The translations under genes and the position numbers were made by a program. A stretch of 64,000 bases of DNA from Pratylenchus scribneri (lineage: Eukaryota; Nematoda; Chromadorea; Rhabditida; Pratylenchidae): NCBI GenBank assembly GCA_030063045.1, contig JAQSEB010000151.1, positions 230,630 through 294,629 of the forward strand, in the 5' to 3' direction. Positions 29,101 to 38,470 of this stretch are shown here, in pieces; within the stretch, counting starts at the first letter, position 1; every line of letters starts with the position of its first letter. Under the pieces are notes generated by a model. That model had not been told where the DNA came from. It saw only the letters and a list, made by a program, of their open reading frames with translations, and did no database searches.

Positions 29101-32028
29101 CTTTTAAAAGAATCATATTCTCCATCAAAAAATACAGTCCTATCTTTTTTATTTTTTTAAAATACCCCCATATTGATTTTTTATGAATTTCTAAAAAATA
29201 TGATCAAAATTCAATTATGCCTAGGGTATATTTGACATGTTTTAGGCTAGGATTTGAATTTTTCAAAATTCTTTTAAAAGAATCATATTCTCCATCAAAA
29301 ACTACAGTCCTATCTTTTTTATTTTTTTAAAATACCTCCATATTGATTTTTTATGAATTTCTAAAAAATATGACCAAAATTCAATTATGCCTAGGGTATA
29401 TTTGACATGTTTTAGGCTAGGATTTGAATTTTTTGAATTTCTTTTGTTAGAATCATATTCTCTATCAAAAACTACAGTCCTATCTTTTTTATTTTTTTAA
29501 AATACCCCCATATTGATTTTTTATGAATTTCTAAAAAATATGACCAAAATTCAATTATGCCTAGGGTATATTTGACATGTTTTGGGCTGGGATTTGAATT
29601 TTTTGAATTTCTTTTGTTAGAATCATATTCTCTATCAAAAACTACAGTCCTATCTTTTTTATTTTTTTAAAATACCTCCATATTGATTTTTTATGAATTT
29701 CTAAAAAATATGACCAAAATTCAATTATGCCTAGGGTATATTTGACATGTTTTAGGCTAGGATTTGAATTTTTCAAAATTCTTTTAAAAGAATCATATTC
29801 TCCATCAAAAACTACAGTCCTATCTTTTTTATTTTTTTAAAATACCCCCATATTGATTTTTTATGAATTTTTAAAAAATATGACCAAAATTCAATTATGC
29901 CTAGGGTATATTTGACATGTTTTGGGCTGTGATTTGAATTTTTTGAATTTCTTTTGTTAGAATCATATACTCCATCAAAAACTACAGTCCTATCTTTTTT
30001 ATTTTTTTAAAATACCCCCATATTGATTTTTTATGAATTTCTAAAAAATATGACCAAAATTCAATTATGCCTAGGGTATATTTGACATGTTTTAGGCTAG
30101 GATTTGAATTTTTTGAATTTCTTTTGTTAGAATCATATACTCCATCAAAAACTACAGTCCTATCTTTTTTATTTTTTAAAAATACCTCCATATTGATTTT
30201 TTATGAATTTCTAAAAAATATGATCAAAATTCAATTATGCCTAGGGTATATTTGACATGTTTTGGGCTGTGATTTGAATTTTTTGAATTTCTTTTGTTAG
30301 AATCATATACTCCATCAAAAACTACAGTCCTATCTTTTTTATTTTTTTAAAATACCCCCATATTGATTTTTTATGAATTTCTAAAAAATATGACCAAAAT
30401 TCAATTATGCCTAGGGTATATTTGACATGTTTTAGGCTAGGATTTGAATTTTTTGAATTTCTTTTGTTAGAATCATTTTCTCTATCAAAAACTACAGTCC
30501 TATCTTTTTTATTTTTTTAAATACCCCCATATTGATTTTTTATGAATTTCTAAAAAATATGACCAAAATTCAATTATGCCTAGGGTATATTTGACATGTT
30601 TTGGGCTGTGATTTGAATTTTTTGAATTTCTTTTGTTAGAATCATATACTCCATCAAAAACTACAGTCCTATCTTTTTTATTTTTTTAAAATACCCCCAT
30701 ATTGATTTTTTATGAATTTCTAAAAAATATGACCAAAATTCAATTATGCCTAGGGTATATTTGACATGTTTTAGGCTAGGATTTGAATTTTTTGAATTTC
30801 TTTTGTTAGAATCATATACTCCATCAAAAACTACAGTCCTATCTTTTTTATTTTTTAAAAATACCTCCATATTGATTTTTTATGAATTTCTAAAAAATAT
30901 GATCAAAATTCAATTATGCCTAGGGTATATTTGACATGTTTTGGGCTGTGATTTGAATTTTTTGAATTTTTTTTTTAGAATCATATACTCCATCAAAAAC
31001 TACAGTCCTATCTTTTTTATTTTTTTAAAATACCCCCATATTGATTTTTTATGAATTTCTAAAAAATATGACCAAAATTCAATTATGCCTAGGGTATATT
31101 TGACATGTTTTAGGCTAGGATTTGAATTTTTTGAATTTCTTTTGTTAGAATCATTTTCTCTATCAAAAACTACAGTCCTATCTTTTTTATTTTTTTAAAA
31201 TACCCCCATATTGATTTTTTATGAATTTCTAAAAAATATGATCAAAATTCAATTATGCCTAGGGTATATTTGACATGTTTTAGGCTAGGATTTGAATTTT
31301 TTGAATTTCTTTTGTTAGAATCATTTTCTCTATCAAAAACTACAGTCCTATCTTTTTTATTTTTTTAAAATACCCCCATATTGATTTTTTATGAATTTCT
31401 AAAAAATATGACCAAAATTCAATTATGCCTAGGGTATATTTGACATGTTTTAGGCTAGGATTTGAATTTTTCAAAATTCTTTTAAAAGAATCATATACTC
31501 CATCAAAAAATACAGTCCTATCTTTTTTATTTTTTAAAAATACCTCCATATTGATTTTTTATGAATTTCTAAAAAATATGACCAAAATTCAATTATGCCT
31601 AGGGTATATTTGACATGTTTTAGGCTAGGATTTGAATTTTTCAAAATTCTTTTAAAAGAATCATATTCTCCATCAAAAACTACAGTCCTATCTTTTTTAT
31701 TTTTTTAAAATACCCCCATATTGATTTTTTATGAATTTCTAAAAAATATGATCAAAATTCAATTATGCCTAGGGTATATTTGACATGTTTTAGGCTAGGA
31801 TTTGAATTTTTTGAATTTCTTTTGTTAGAATCATTTTCTCTATCAAAAACTACAGTCCTATCTTTTTTATTTTTTTAAAATACCCCCATATTGATTTTTT
31901 ATGAATTTCTAAAAAATATGACCAAAATTCAATTATGCCTAGGGTATATTTGACATGAGCAGCATTTAGTCCAATTTTGGAGCGGAAAAATCAATAATCC
32001 ACCAGCCCTATCCTATCCGCATGATTGA

Positions 32029-32060
32029 CCAATTAAATGACCAATTGGTCATTTAATTGG
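32029..32060. repeat. Perfect 32-bp palindrome in the left terminal repeat
   Basis: The half-site ccaattaaatgaccaa is followed directly by its exact reverse complement. The same palindrome occurs in each right-end copy (52062-52093, 52492-52523, 52922-52953), so it is conserved although the surrounding repeat has diverged. It could form a hairpin during replication or bind a dimeric protein; neither is demonstrated. Confidence 0.9.
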
Positions 32061-32166
32061 ACATCATTTAATTATTGATATTTTTGACACAATTTTTAAG
32101 AAAATTAATTGATTACGCTTTTTAAATAAATAATAATAAAATAAATAATAATTTTTTTAATTTTCC

Positions 32167-32250
32167 AAAAATTACCCACCCCGACCGGGAATCGAACCCA
32201 GCCATTCCCAAATCCATAGCCTTCACCTTTCGACTATTCAGCTAATTGGT
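32167..32250 (-). other. tRNA-like segment with Pol III A and B boxes (left end)
   Basis: On the minus strand the T-arm CTGGG-TTCGATT-CCCGG is a perfect 5-bp stem with a 7-nt loop and contains the B-box consensus ggttcgattcc (32188-32198). An A-box-like segment (ttagctgaatagtcgaaagg) lies upstream, and a T5 run follows (32167-32171), as a Pol III terminator would. The acceptor stem is not convincing, so this is a tRNA-derived promoter module rather than a working tRNA. It reads outward, towards the satellite. Confidence 0.65.
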
Positions 32251-32252
32251 GA

Positions 32253-32489
32253 GCGAACATTCAATTTTGCCCATATACCCCATCCATCCAATTCCCTTCC
32301 TTCCCACTGCATCCCCCTCTAGTATTTCGCTCTCTGCATCCTATCTGCATCCTGTCTGTCCTTCAATTATCGAGAATAATTGAGCATTGGGCGGACGGAC
32401 TATCGTGGAGGACCCTAATTATCTCCTAGAGAGAAAATTGATTTATTTCTCCAATTTGACAATAAACAAAATATATTTCTGAAAACAAC
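32253..32489. other. Subterminal non-coding region and 5' leader of first gene
   Basis: No open frame. The C-rich stretch 32270-32370 (repeats of ctgcatcc/tttcgctc type) resembles the subterminal sequence inside the right end. AT-rich DNA next to the first ATG at 32490 probably holds the promoter of the 32490-33471 gene; I see no clear TATA box. Confidence 0.5.
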
Positions 32490-33471
32490 ATGTCTCATTT
32501 TTTTCGAGAAAACATTCGCATTTATTGCTTAAAAAAAGTTGGCATAATTCAAACTGAAGAACCTTCAATGTTTCGTTCAACATCACCAATTCATCGTTCA
32601 AAATCGCTTCCTCCAATTCTTTCTCTGCAAGCATCAAAGACAATTCCATCGCAATTCGACGACCGATTCCATTCAAACAAAACCCTGCAAGAATTTATCA
32701 AAACCGGCAAAATCACTTCTGACATTGAATATTCTCGTGAATGGGACGAATTTTTGCGACTTGGCGCCCTGGACAGCAAATTCAAGGAATTAAAACTTTC
32801 GGAGGAATACAAATTCAAGGACTACCCTGAATTTTTTGTCGAGGACTTGGTATTCGATATCGGCATTGGGTATTTTATCCTTTCTCCCACAAAATATACA
32901 CCTATTTAGTGATCCGACCGGATTTTTGGATTTGATCGAATTCAAATTTGTGGAGGACGACACCCCACCATTTATCATTGACATTTGGGAAATGTATGCA
33001 TTTTACCCCGGAGTCCCAAAAGGTAAATTACAAAAATAAAATGACTAATAAAAATCAACAATTTTAGAAGGGAAGATACTTGATTGGGGCGGAAAGGAAG
33101 TGAAGCTTCTTCCCGGCTATGTGGAGCAACCGCCCGAAGTGCCGCATGACGGCGGAATTATTGTTGGGCCGGGAAATAATCTTCTCAAATTTGGAATCCA
33201 AAATGGCCAATATGAATTCGACATCACCATTCATTTTCCCGAAGAAGGAACACGATCAAGGACCGAGGGAATCAGAATTGAAAAGCGCAAAATGGTCGGT
33301 TAAAAAACGGAAAAAAATTATTTTTACATATACACATTTTTAGAATTCCCAGAAAAATGCCGACGATGTGCCGTGTTCTTCAACTTTAAAAGAAGAAGAA
33401 GAATAAAAATTGAAGAAGATTTGATGCGCCCGCATTTTGTCAAATCGAATAATGGCATTTTGATATGTTGA
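32490..33471 (+). CDS. Polinton accessory protein of unknown function, 4 exons
   Basis: I do not recognise the family. Four exons join in frame: 32490-32869, 32910-33022, 33068-33298 and 33344-33471, giving 283 residues. The three introns are 40-45 bp with GT donors (gtattt, gtaaat, gttaaa) and TTTAG or TTTTAG acceptors. Without splicing every frame is closed, and with it the phases 2, 1 and 1 fit. The first third is serine/proline-rich and basic; the middle holds an acidic stretch (DYPEFFVEDLVFDIG) and a probable beta-rich region with DWGGKEVKLLPGY; the last exon has KCRRC and a basic run of arginines, then a TGA that overlaps a polyadenylation signal AATAAA (33471-33476). It sits between the left terminal repeat and the ATPase. 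Exon 4 is the least certain part. Confidence 0.6.
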
Positions 33472-33532
33472 ATAAAAAATCTTAAAATTTTTTTTGAAAA
33501 ATAAATTTAGAAAAGGAATTAGCTTTTAGAGA

Positions 33533-33544
33533 GGTCTATTTAAG
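33533..33544 (+). promoter_or_regulatory. TATA-like promoter GGTCTATTTAAG upstream of the ATPase
   Basis: Variant of the GTCTATATAAA motif found before three other gene blocks of this element. It lies 36 bp before the ATPase start codon, in non-coding DNA. Function is inferred from repetition and position only. Confidence 0.5.
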
Positions 33545-33579
33545 CAATCATTCCATGGATAAATAATACAGACAAAAAA

Positions 33580-34197
33580 ATGTTTTTTTCACCCTTCACT
33601 CTAATTTTGGCTGGAGCCACTGGCTCGGGCAAAACTCAATGGTTGCTGAAACTCCTAAAGCATAGAGATCAATTGATTGATCCCGCACCTCAGAAAGTGC
33701 TCTATTGCTATGGAGAGTTGAATGACGCAATAATGCGCTTGAAAACCGAAGAGGGAGTGGAAACGCATAATGGCGTTCCGGATGCGGAAATGATAAAATC
33801 CATGCCCAAACCTCTTTTGTTAATTTTGGATGATCTGATGTTGGACACAAAAAATGATTTTCTTGACCTCCTTTTTACACGTGGCTCACACAATTGGAAT
33901 ACCAGTGTTGTGTTTGTGACTCAATCCATATTCGGCAAGAATATTCGTACGGCACGAAGTAATGCCCACATACTTGTTTTGATGCGTAGCCCCTCCTCCG
34001 AATTGCAATCAAAAACAATTGGTTCACAGCTCTTTCCCCGAAGATTGAATTATTTTTTGGAAGCATGGACGGATGCAACCCACGAACCCTTTTCATATTT
34101 GGTCATCAATATGCACCCAAGTGCACCGGAATATTTGCGCCTGTCGACCGACATTTTCCCCAGGGAGAAGCAAAAAATTTATCTTCCCATTGATTAA
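33580..34197 (+). CDS. ATP: Polinton genome-packaging ATPase (A32/FtsK-HerA type)
   Basis: Motor that would drive element DNA into preformed capsids. Residues 11-19 are the Walker A loop AGATGSGKT; residues 79-85 are Walker B LLLILDD with paired aspartates at 84-85; VFVTQS near 112-117 fits the sensor strand; RTARSNA downstream offers an arginine finger. The 205-residue length fits Polinton and virophage packaging ATPases. The start at 33580 is the first ATG after the upstream promoter-like motif and leaves the short N-terminal strand before Walker A that the family has. No intron. The frame is intact with all motifs, so the protein could be active. The next gene begins 72 bp downstream after its own TATA box. 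Confidence 0.93.
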   Translation: MFFSPFTLILAGATGSGKTQWLLKLLKHRDQLIDPAPQKVLYCYGELNDAIMRLKTEEGVETHNGVPDAEMIKSMPKPLLLILDDLMLDTKNDFLDLLFTRGSHNWNTSVVFVTQSIFGKNIRTARSNAHILVLMRSPSSELQSKTIGSQLFPRRLNYFLEAWTDATHEPFSYLVINMHPSAPEYLRLSTDIFPREKQKIYLPID

Positions 34198-34214
34198 TTG
34201 ATTGACCACATACG

Positions 34215-34226
34215 GGTCTATATAAA
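34215..34226 (+). promoter_or_regulatory. TATA promoter GGTCTATATAAA before the five-ORF block
   Basis: Identical core (GTCTATATAAA) occurs at 38949 and 40885. Transcription would start about 30 bp downstream, so the in-frame ATG at 34269 is a likelier start for the next protein than the one at 34239. The five following ORFs (34269-38926) have no other copy of this motif between them. Confidence 0.6.
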
Positions 34227-34268
34227 TGCAAAAAATCAATGAAAATATTCCTCCACAAAACTGATAGA

Positions 34269-34628
34269 ATGACATATCAATTCAGTCCATATATACGAGA
34301 TAATTTAGAATTTTTGCAAAAGCTAGCAAAAACAAAATCAGATAAAAAGAAAAACGCGCTTATATTGAACGCAAACGCCGATCAAATTTTGGCAATTGTT
34401 GAAATTTGTGCAAACATTTTGCGCTACAATTTCATTTTAACTCCACAACAGAAAAAACGTTTAATAAAATTTGCCGACTATTATCGCGCAATTGCTCGGG
34501 CACGCACCGAAAAGACTGCACGTAATCGTATACAACAGGGTAGTGGTTTGGCGCTGGGTGCAATTCTATTGCCCATTGTCGCTACATTGGCTGAACATTT
34601 GGTCAAAAAAATATTACCACAACAATGA
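34269..34628 (+). CDS. Conserved small Polinton protein with hydrophobic C terminus
   Basis: 119 residues from the ATG at 34269 (129 if the ATG at 34239 is used, but that lies only 13 bp after the TATA box). The body is helical and basic, with a LILNANADQILAIVEICANIL helix and a PQQKKRLIKFADYYR segment. The C terminus has RIQQGSGLALGAILLPIVATL, a glycine then a hydrophobic membrane-like helix. This layout matches a protein I recall in many animal Mavericks (basic body, then QxGG plus a leucine-rich tail), which some compare with small adenoviral core or membrane-active proteins; that comparison is not secure. Its stop overlaps the next start in ATGA (34625-34628). Confidence 0.65.
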   Translation: MTYQFSPYIRDNLEFLQKLAKTKSDKKKNALILNANADQILAIVEICANILRYNFILTPQQKKRLIKFADYYRAIARARTEKTARNRIQQGSGLALGAILLPIVATLAEHLVKKILPQQ

Positions 34629-35539
34629 GATACACCCGAAAAATGATCATGATTCCAGAGGCGGAATACCGGACCCTTTTGAATTTGATGACCCGTACAG
34701 GGGATGATTTACATAATGAGAAGGCCAAATTGGATGCAAAAATTGCCACCACATTGGATAATCCCAAATTGAATCCTGACTTGAAACAGAAACGATATAA
34801 TGCCCTCTATAAACAGAGGAGACAAATGAGGGATATGATTGAGAATCGCCCTCAAAAAGTTGTGATCCAAAATCCAAAAACAGTTCCACCAAATGTGGCA
34901 CCCTATTTGGGATTGACCACCACCACAGGTACCACTCTAAATGCAATTGATCCAACAAGTGCCAATGAAGATGAGAGGAAAAAGATTGTCAGACGAGCAT
35001 CCACATTGGGATCGACCTCAGGAAGTGATGAAAAATCTTCCATTTACACATCATCTTCATCTGTACCCAAAGAAGAAGATGGCTCAACACAATATGAATC
35101 GGCTTTAACACCTTCCGAACATGACTATAGAATGCCAGCCAAATCACGTAAAAAGCTAATTGCATTGGTAGAAGCAAATCCACAAAGATTTGGTGTTGCC
35201 CCAAACGGTCAAATCCTGAGCAACAAAAAATTGCGTATCAAAGAGAGCCACTTTAAAGATTCCATAGATTATATTGCTGGCATGCGTGACTCTCCACCTC
35301 GCGGCCATAAATTTTTTGATCAGGCCCTCCGGAGGGATCCAGAAGCGCAAAACATAATCATGGGAAATTTTGCCGGACAATCCGGTCAAGGTAAAAAGCA
35401 TAAAAAGCTAAGATTTGCTACCACCAACACAAAAGTCGGGATTATAAAAACACCAGGTCTTCAGAGAATAGCCCAAGCACCATCTCAAAAACAAAACAAC
35501 AACATCAAATTTAGACCACAATTATGGGCAAAACTCTGA
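34625..35539 (+). CDS. Conserved Polinton protein of unknown function (304 aa)
   Basis: Three parts are visible. Residues 1-75 are a charged helical region beginning with an IPEAEY segment. Residues 85-165 are low-complexity and Thr/Ser-rich. Residues 170-245 are a compact domain with RKKLIALVEANPQRFGV, an NGQIL turn and a HKFFDQALRRDP helix. The C terminus is strongly basic with GQGKKHKKLRF. A protein with an FGV-x-NGQI domain of this kind, encoded near the integrase, is common in Mavericks as I recall it; its role is unknown. The basic tail suggests a DNA- or capsid-associated protein. The start overlaps the previous stop by four bases and its end overlaps the integrase start by 16 bases. 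Confidence 0.6.
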   Translation: MRYTRKMIMIPEAEYRTLLNLMTRTGDDLHNEKAKLDAKIATTLDNPKLNPDLKQKRYNALYKQRRQMRDMIENRPQKVVIQNPKTVPPNVAPYLGLTTTTGTTLNAIDPTSANEDERKKIVRRASTLGSTSGSDEKSSIYTSSSSVPKEEDGSTQYESALTPSEHDYRMPAKSRKKLIALVEANPQRFGVAPNGQILSNKKLRIKESHFKDSIDYIAGMRDSPPRGHKFFDQALRRDPEAQNIIMGNFAGQSGQGKKHKKLRFATTNTKVGIIKTPGLQRIAQAPSQKQNNNIKFRPQLWAKL

Positions 35540-36645
35540 TTAACAATTTGCTGACCACACTTTTTTACAAGCTAAAATCTCCGGCTAGTTATAGTGGAAT
35601 ACAGGCACTTTATACCGAAGCAAAGAAACACGACCCTAAAGTGACTCTGAAAGATGTGGAAACATTTTTGCACAATGAGCGCACATGGACATTGTATAAA
35701 CCTGCCAGAAAGCGCTATAAGCGACTAAAAACCATTCCCTCGGGACTGAACACGGATTGGCAATGCGATTTGTGCATTTTTGATGACTTTAAAGATCAAA
35801 ATGATCAATACCGTTACTTGCTGGTTTGCATTGATGTGTTGAGCCGTAAAATTCATGTGGCGCCTGCAAAGACAAAGCGGAGCGAGGATATGATTGATGC
35901 ATTCAACCGGGTGTTCGCCAAATCTCAGGCTCTCCCACATAAACTCTATTCCGATTCAGGGGTGGAATTTCAGGCCAAAAAAATGTTGGAATATTTCCAG
36001 CAAAAGCAAATTTTGAAGCGTGTAATGTACAGCCCACATTTACATGCTGGAGTGGTGGAACGAGCCAACAAGACAATAAAGCTTCGGCTGTACAAATATT
36101 TTAGCCAAAATAACACTACACGATGGGTGGAAGCTGTTCAAAAAATTGTCGATGGCATAAACAATAGTGTGAATCGAACAATTGGAATGACACCAAACCA
36201 GGTCACCTATGAAAATGCTCAATCACTTTGGCAGAGGCTATATAAGCAGGAAGAAGATGAAGAAGAAAAACAACAATTGCAAAATAAATTTGCGCCTGGA
36301 GATATTGTACGTATAGCTAAAGAGAAGGGCACATTTGGACGATCATTTCATCCAAATTATACGGACGAACTCTTTCGAATCACAAAAGTGAATCCCACCA
36401 ATCCGCCATCCTATAGAATTGAGGATTTGGAAGGTAACAAGATTTTAGGCATTTTTTACGCACCAGATTTGGTCAAAACCACATTGGACACAACACATCG
36501 CATTGCAGAAGTGTTGAGAACACGAAAACGAAAAGGTGTGGTAGAGCATTTTGTACGCTGGGTGGGCTATTCCGACAAGCATAACAGTTGGATCAAAGAC
36601 TCAGATTTGGTTACCACCACCACCACTCCAACAATAACCGAATGA
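35524..36645 (+). CDS. INT: Polinton integrase (retrovirus-like DDE) with chromodomain
   Basis: Inserts the element into host DNA by strand transfer. The 373-residue protein has an N-terminal helical region (1-70), an rve catalytic core (about 75-235) and a C-terminal chromodomain-like part (about 325-365, with VRWVGYSDKHNSW). The catalytic triad is D82 (in WQCD), D144 (in LYSDSGVEF) and E179 (in VVERANK); the 34 residues between D144 and E179 give the DD35E spacing. A basic/acidic linker precedes an SH3-like segment (FAPGDIVRIAKEKG). No frame break or missing catalytic residue is seen. Chromodomains in such integrases are known to guide insertion to methylated histone H3, which fits the neighbouring satellite. 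The start lies inside the previous ORF; the next ORF begins 6 bp after the stop. Confidence 0.95.
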   Translation: MGKTLINNLLTTLFYKLKSPASYSGIQALYTEAKKHDPKVTLKDVETFLHNERTWTLYKPARKRYKRLKTIPSGLNTDWQCDLCIFDDFKDQNDQYRYLLVCIDVLSRKIHVAPAKTKRSEDMIDAFNRVFAKSQALPHKLYSDSGVEFQAKKMLEYFQQKQILKRVMYSPHLHAGVVERANKTIKLRLYKYFSQNNTTRWVEAVQKIVDGINNSVNRTIGMTPNQVTYENAQSLWQRLYKQEEDEEEKQQLQNKFAPGDIVRIAKEKGTFGRSFHPNYTDELFRITKVNPTNPPSYRIEDLEGNKILGIFYAPDLVKTTLDTTHRIAEVLRTRKRKGVVEHFVRWVGYSDKHNSWIKDSDLVTTTTTPTITE

Positions 36646-36651
36646 ATAGCA

Positions 36652-38451
36652 ATGGACTCATTTTACATTACCCTACCCAGCAATGATCCATCCTATGAGA
36701 ATAATAAGACGAGTCTTTTTACGGTCAGGCTACCCGAAACACTGGAGCTCGACAATGCATGGACCGTGTCACTCTCCTCAATCATTTATCCAATCTCATT
36801 TGCCACACTTGGTGCGGAAGATGAGCAATATGTCATAGTCACTTATTTGGACCCAGAGGATAAGCAAAAATCTGAAAAAATTATGATACCCTCCCTTAAC
36901 TTCCATACAATCAAAGAGATGGAACAGAACATAAATGCTCTTATTCATCAGTATTTTACGCGCCGCTCCGCAGAGAAGGGCACAACCTCATTGGGCTATG
37001 CAGAAAGCAGCACAAATCCATCCAGAATGAGAAGATCTAAGGCAGAAACACAACAACGAGAACAACAACTCACTCAAATTCAAGAAAGCCCAGAAATTGA
37101 GGCAAAATTGGCAGCATTAAAACAACAATCCAAAAATCAACCACAGCAACAGCAACAAGCATTCACTCCAATCCAGGAAACTGCTGATATTCAGGCTAGA
37201 GTGGAAAGGGAAAAAGCTGAAAAACTTCGAATGGCAAAAGGTGCAGCAGAAAGAGCTTTGCGAGACACTGGGAAAAATTATCAAAAAATGCTGGAATTCA
37301 TCACAAAGGCAACAAGCGCACTTGACAAAATCAATTTGCAATTGACCGAAAAGCGAGTGGGAGAAAACACTGCACAATTGAATGAAAAAATTTTAAAAAT
37401 CAGGGAGGAATTGGCCAAGCTACAAGCTCTAGGGCATAAACTCTACGAACAATTTAATGATACGCAAAAGGCAAAGGATGAAACATTGCGAGAGGTAGAA
37501 ACAAGGAATTTACCAGCTGCAAGACGTGGGGCAGACAAGGCAAAAAGACATTTGGCAGATTCCAATCAATCCCTCCAAAATGGAATCAAAATCGATGAAC
37601 AATTGAACAAATTAAATGGGGAAGCCTTTGCCATACTCCAATCAATGCCGCCGAAAGAAGAATCACCAATAGCGATTGGGCAGCAACAACAGCCAATAGC
37701 CGTCACCTCTACTGGTGAAGAAAAGAAATTGGAACCACTGGAGGAGCAGCAATCCATAAAGGATCAAGTCACTGAATTGCAGCAACAACGTAAAAAGCAG
37801 CAGCAGCAACAAAAACAATTGGTACAAATTGAAGAAGACGAACGAATCCAAGAGCAATTGGCAAAATTACAGCAGCAGCAACGGGAATTACTCAAATTTT
37901 CCGAAGATCAACCATCACAACCGGAACCAATAGCATTGGCCCAATTCAAAAAGCCAATAGATGAGGACCGATTTGCGGATGTACGCCAACTTTTTCATAC
38001 TGACCCAAATGCAAAGGTCATTTTCCGATTTGATGAAACAATGCAAAAATTTATTGCCTTTTTTGAGGACCGTATCCAACATGTGGAACTCTCACCCGAG
38101 CTAGCCTATGCGCTGGGATACAGTAATCAATTGTTTGTAATGAGTGGATTTTATGCACAATTTATGCCTACTCTATCGGGTGGAATCAAGCAACTCTACG
38201 TTTACAGCCCAATTGTGGAACAATCCATTGTGGGAAATGAGAAAGCACCACTTTTACGAGTTGTGAATGTAATTGGCGAGCCGGGACAAGTCCAAGAGGC
38301 TATATATAGCTCAGAATATCATTATCGGTTGCAGAATAAACGTATTTCTGAAATTACAATTGAAATTCGTTCAGCAACAGGAAAATTGGTAAAATTTGCC
38401 TGGGGAAATACCCTCGTCACATTGCATTTTAAAAGATCACTTTTCATGTGA
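36652..38451 (+). CDS. Penton/minor-capsid-like Polinton protein with coiled-coil insertion
   Basis: 599 residues. The N-terminal 1-105 (FYITLPSNDPSYENN, then a VRLPETLELDNAW strand and SSIIYP) and the C-terminal 441-599 (ELSPELAYALGY, LYVYSPIVEQSIVGN, ending in GNTLVTLHFKR) match the conserved FYxTLPSN protein of Mavericks, regarded as a minor capsid or penton-like component. The middle (about 110-440) is unusual: glutamine-rich, with long charged helices and repeated variants of QLTQIQESPEIEAKLAALKQQ, predicting coiled coils. This insertion roughly doubles the size I expect for the family and could form a spike or tether. AATAAA follows within 20 bp of the stop, just before the next start. 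Assignment as penton is by pattern memory; membership in the Polinton capsid block is firm. Confidence 0.75.
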   Translation: MDSFYITLPSNDPSYENNKTSLFTVRLPETLELDNAWTVSLSSIIYPISFATLGAEDEQYVIVTYLDPEDKQKSEKIMIPSLNFHTIKEMEQNINALIHQYFTRRSAEKGTTSLGYAESSTNPSRMRRSKAETQQREQQLTQIQESPEIEAKLAALKQQSKNQPQQQQQAFTPIQETADIQARVEREKAEKLRMAKGAAERALRDTGKNYQKMLEFITKATSALDKINLQLTEKRVGENTAQLNEKILKIREELAKLQALGHKLYEQFNDTQKAKDETLREVETRNLPAARRGADKAKRHLADSNQSLQNGIKIDEQLNKLNGEAFAILQSMPPKEESPIAIGQQQQPIAVTSTGEEKKLEPLEEQQSIKDQVTELQQQRKKQQQQQKQLVQIEEDERIQEQLAKLQQQQRELLKFSEDQPSQPEPIALAQFKKPIDEDRFADVRQLFHTDPNAKVIFRFDETMQKFIAFFEDRIQHVELSPELAYALGYSNQLFVMSGFYAQFMPTLSGGIKQLYVYSPIVEQSIVGNEKAPLLRVVNVIGEPGQVQEAIYSSEYHYRLQNKRISEITIEIRSATGKLVKFAWGNTLVTLHFKRSLFM

Positions 38452-38470
38452 ACAACAAATTTAATAAAAA

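Larger units (their letters stand above)
1..31957. repeat. ~170-bp AT-rich satellite array, about 188 monomers
   Basis: Head-to-tail monomers of 169-172 bp fill this stretch without interruption. Every unit holds the same landmarks: a gatttgaattttt segment, a tagaatcat or aagaatcat segment, cagtcctatc, atacccccatattg, and tatgcctagggtatatttgacatg. At least three variants differ in the segment after gatttgaattttt: ttgaatttcttttgtta, caaaattcttttaaaag, and forms with ttttctctatc instead of tattctccatc. Length changes come from homopolymer T runs. The short open frames of 60-82 codons on both strands repeat with the monomer and are not genes. The array stops sharply after gacatg, where the Polinton terminal repeat begins. 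Monomer length near one nucleosome repeat is typical of constitutive heterochromatin; a centromeric role is not shown. Confidence 0.98.
31958..32252 (+). repeat. Polinton left terminal inverted repeat
   Basis: Matches the reverse complement of 52725-53024 with scattered mismatches and small indels over roughly 300 bp. It contains the AGCAGC terminus, a 32-bp perfect palindrome and a tRNA-like segment. The left and right repeats differ noticeably, whereas the three right copies are nearly identical to each other. Confidence 0.9.

Noticed and set aside
63..31613. Many 60-82-codon open frames on both strands of the satellite
   Set aside because: They repeat with the monomer period, differ only by satellite variants and read the same low-complexity DNA on both strands.
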